Below the pieces are notes generated by a model. That model made no database searches and was not told the origin of the DNA. It saw nothing but the letters and a program-made list of their open reading frames with translations. A DNA stretch of 24,036 nucleotides from Clostridiales bacterium (GTDB taxonomy: Bacteria; Bacillota; Clostridia; Christensenellales; CAG-314), in assembly GCA_003537755.1 (NCBI GenBank), contig DPQS01000017.1, positions 3,533 to 27,568 on the forward strand, in the 5' to 3' direction. Shown here one piece after another: positions 22,309 to 24,036 of the stretch. Made by a program: the position numbers and the translations under genes. Position 1 is the first letter of the stretch. Every line of letters begins with the position of its first letter.

Positions 22309-23889
22309 ATGGAAAAAGTTAACGAAAAAAGGACTTCTACGCAAAACTTTATCGGCGGCGCACTGATACTTAGCCTTGGCGGACTGCTGGCGAAGATACT
22401 CGGCGCACTGTACCGTATTCCGCTGACAAACATCGTCGGCAGTTACGGCATGGGGCTGTATCAGCTGGTTTTTCCGCCCTACATTTTGTTTCTTACGGTG
22501 GCGCAGGCAGGCGTGCCGGTTGCTCTCAGCAAACTTATTGCCGAGTACAATCAACTCTGTCGGCAGGACAAAGGGCGCAAAGTTTTTGCCTATGCAATGG
22601 GGTTACTGACGTTGTTCGGGCTGGCTTCGGCGGTACTTATGGCGGCTTTGTCGCGCGTAATCGCTTCGGCGCAAGGTAATCCCGACACTGCTACGGCGTT
22701 TGTCGTTGTCGCGCCTGCATTGCTGTTTGTGCCGGTCACAAACGTACTTAAGGGGTACTTTCAGGGCAACTTCAACATGGTGCCGTGCGGCGCAACCAGC
22801 GTGCTGGAACAACTTGTCAAACTGGTCGTAGGGCTTACTCTTGCAGTAAAGTTTATGCCTGACGTCAACAAAGCCGTTCTGGGCGCAGTTTTTGCCGTTA
22901 CGGTCAGTGAGTTGAGTTCACTTGTAATAATGGGTGTGGTGTATCTGGTGCACCGCAAACGCAATTGTTTGCCGAAAAGCAGACTTCAGCGCGAAGATTT
23001 GCGCCCGATCGGCGGCAGGGTGTTTGCTCTTGCCGTGCCCGTTGCCCTCGGCGCGTTTGTAATGCAACTGAGCCAGGTAATCGACTCGGTGATGGTGGTC
23101 AATCTGCTTACCGTGCCCAACGCTACGGAGATGTACGGATTGTGGACGGGACCCGTCAACAGCATGCTGGGCTTACCCATTGCGCTGTCGGGCGGCGTTG
23201 CGGTTTCGTCATTGCCCGGCATTACAAAGGCATATGTGTCGGGCGACGAGAGGCGACTGGCGGCGAGTTTCAACACGGCAATAAAGTTGACCCTCGTCAT
23301 TGCTCTGCCCTGTGCGTTTGGCATGATTGCCCTCAGCGGGCCGATTTTGCGGCTGCTGTACGGCGGTTTGCCTGCGGACGAAATCTACGTGGCTTCGGTC
23401 ATGCTTAGTCTGTCGGGCATGTCCATTGTATTTCTTGCAGTGCTTGGTACATGCGTGTCGGTGTGCCAGGCGGTCAACAAGCCGTATGCTTCGGTCGTAA
23501 TTGTCGCGCTTGCCATTGTTGTAAAGGCGGTTGCAAACCTCGTTTTGCTGCCTGACCCGAAAGTAAATGTGTACGGCGCGGCAATATCGGAAACTTTGTG
23601 CTATCTTTTTGCGACGGTCTGTGTTATAATGTATTTGCGACGGTCGGTCGGTTTGCGCGTGGACGGCAACGCATGCGTTGTCAAGCCCCTTGCCGCAGGT
23701 ATGCTGATGACCCTTGTCATTACGCTTGCAGTGGCGTTTGCCTCGGGCGTTGTGGAAACTACGCTCGGCACGCTGGCACTTATTGCCGTGTGCGCGGCGG
23801 TGTATCTCGGCGCGTTGTGGCTGCTTAAAACGTTCGACCGGACGGAACTCGGAATGTTGTCCGTCTGTAAGCAAAAAAGTAATACGTAG
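22309..23889 (+). CDS. SpoVB/MurJ-like polysaccharide or lipid-linked oligosaccharide flippase
   Basis: 526 residues with about 14 hydrophobic segments. The N-terminus (GGALILSLGGLLAKILGALY, then RIPLTNIVGSYGMGLYQLVFP) matches the MOP-superfamily SpoVB/MurJ group, which moves lipid-linked cell-wall or polysaccharide precursors across the membrane. The central part has the typical second start of the repeated half near residue 240 (LAVPVALGAFVMQLSQVIDSVMV). Whether it is the sporulation SpoVB, a MurJ-type lipid II flippase or another polysaccharide exporter cannot be decided from the window. The ATG has no Shine-Dalgarno site and lies just past a TATATA box, which hints at leaderless translation. 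It has its own terminator-separated unit. Confidence 0.88.
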   Translation: MEKVNEKRTSTQNFIGGALILSLGGLLAKILGALYRIPLTNIVGSYGMGLYQLVFPPYILFLTVAQAGVPVALSKLIAEYNQLCRQDKGRKVFAYAMGLLTLFGLASAVLMAALSRVIASAQGNPDTATAFVVVAPALLFVPVTNVLKGYFQGNFNMVPCGATSVLEQLVKLVVGLTLAVKFMPDVNKAVLGAVFAVTVSELSSLVIMGVVYLVHRKRNCLPKSRLQREDLRPIGGRVFALAVPVALGAFVMQLSQVIDSVMVVNLLTVPNATEMYGLWTGPVNSMLGLPIALSGGVAVSSLPGITKAYVSGDERRLAASFNTAIKLTLVIALPCAFGMIALSGPILRLLYGGLPADEIYVASVMLSLSGMSIVFLAVLGTCVSVCQAVNKPYASVVIVALAIVVKAVANLVLLPDPKVNVYGAAISETLCYLFATVCVIMYLRRSVGLRVDGNACVVKPLAAGMLMTLVITLAVAFASGVVETTLGTLALIAVCAAVYLGALWLLKTFDRTELGMLSVCKQKSNT

Positions 23890-24036
23890 GGTTTCCATTT
23901 GCCATCACTAACAACCTTGGGGATGTCCTTTTACGCGGCGAAGCCGTAAGTAGGGTAAGAGACAGAGACCGTACAAGCCCCACCACGTGGGTACACTTTC
24001 GCTCGCTATCACCCGAAATAATCGAAAAAATCCAAT
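23890..24036 (+). other. Non-coding right end with possible three-way-junction RNA
   Basis: No coding frame is recognised after the flippase. TTGGGGATG (23917-23925) can pair with 24007-24016 with one bulged A. Inside, a hairpin with CGGC/GCCG and TTA/TAA (23931-23949) and another with GTAC and CCAC/GTGG (23971-23994) flank a purine-rich single-stranded joint at 23950-23970. This resembles a riboswitch or small RNA shape, but matches none that I know; the next gene is outside the window. Confidence 0.3.

Noticed and set aside
23625..23630. TATAAT box inside the flippase gene
   Set aside because: It is within coding sequence with no clear -35 box and no gene right after it that I can see.
23917..24017. 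6S RNA or SRP RNA at the right end
   Set aside because: Too short and branched for 6S RNA, and there is no GGAA-type apical loop of SRP RNA; kept only as an unassigned fold.
1..24036. Mobile elements, CRISPR arrays, prophage or defence genes
   Set aside because: None seen: no transposase or integrase frames, no regularly spaced long repeats, and nearly all coding space is taken by core genes.

Overview
The window is a stretch of chromosome of about 50% GC. It comes from an uncultured-looking, low-GC-lineage Gram-positive (Firmicutes/Bacillota, most likely Clostridia). Evidence: the S10-spc-alpha ribosomal supercluster is in Firmicutes order with adk, map, a KOW RNA-binding gene, infA and rpmJ inserted between secY and rpsM. 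S14 is the short zinc type, nearly every gene has a strong AGGAGG-type ribosome binding site, and an anaerobe-type FprA flavodiiron protein and a SpoVB-like flippase are present. Class-level placement is inference; no 16S is in the window.

Region 1 (1-13499, all + strand): the 3' end of rpsS, then rplV, rpsC, rplP, rpmC, rpsQ, rplN, rplX, rplE, rpsZ (S14 type Z), rpsH, rplF, rplR, rpsE, rpmD, rplO, secY, adk, map, a KOW gene, infA, rpmJ, then a 404-base gene-free gap, then rpsM, rpsK, rpsD, rpoA and rplQ, closed by a probable terminator at 13518-13550. The genes are tightly packed, several with overlapping stop/start codons, and supply ribosome assembly, protein export, initiator Met removal and transcription. 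Several ribosomal proteins are longer than usual: L24 has a Lys/Thr tail, S5 and L30 have N-terminal extensions, and L17 has an internal insertion.

Region 2 (13500-14937): a good sigma-70-type promoter, a 170-base leader carrying a short-unit repeat and a potential hairpin domain, then an FprA-type flavodiiron protein (O2/NO detoxification). A bidirectional terminator (15013-15051) follows.

Region 3 (15163-16493, - strand): pth (peptidyl-tRNA hydrolase), and downstream of it a small four-helix membrane protein of unknown function. The 254 bases between them contain small repeats and a tRNA-like arm. Pth and mfd are divergently transcribed from two back-to-back promoters with near-consensus boxes.

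Region 4 (16791-23889, + strand): mfd (transcription-repair coupling factor), a large PrsA/SurA-like lipoprotein with its own promoter and a strong terminator, and a SpoVB/MurJ-type polysaccharide or lipid-linked oligosaccharide flippase. The last 147 bases are non-coding and can fold into a three-way junction.

I found no mobile element, CRISPR array, defence cluster or rRNA, and no intact tRNA. The most promising undescribed items are the structured-looking rpmJ-rpsM gap (10058-10461) and the junction-like RNA at the right end (23917-24017). Both are inferred from hand-found complementarity only.
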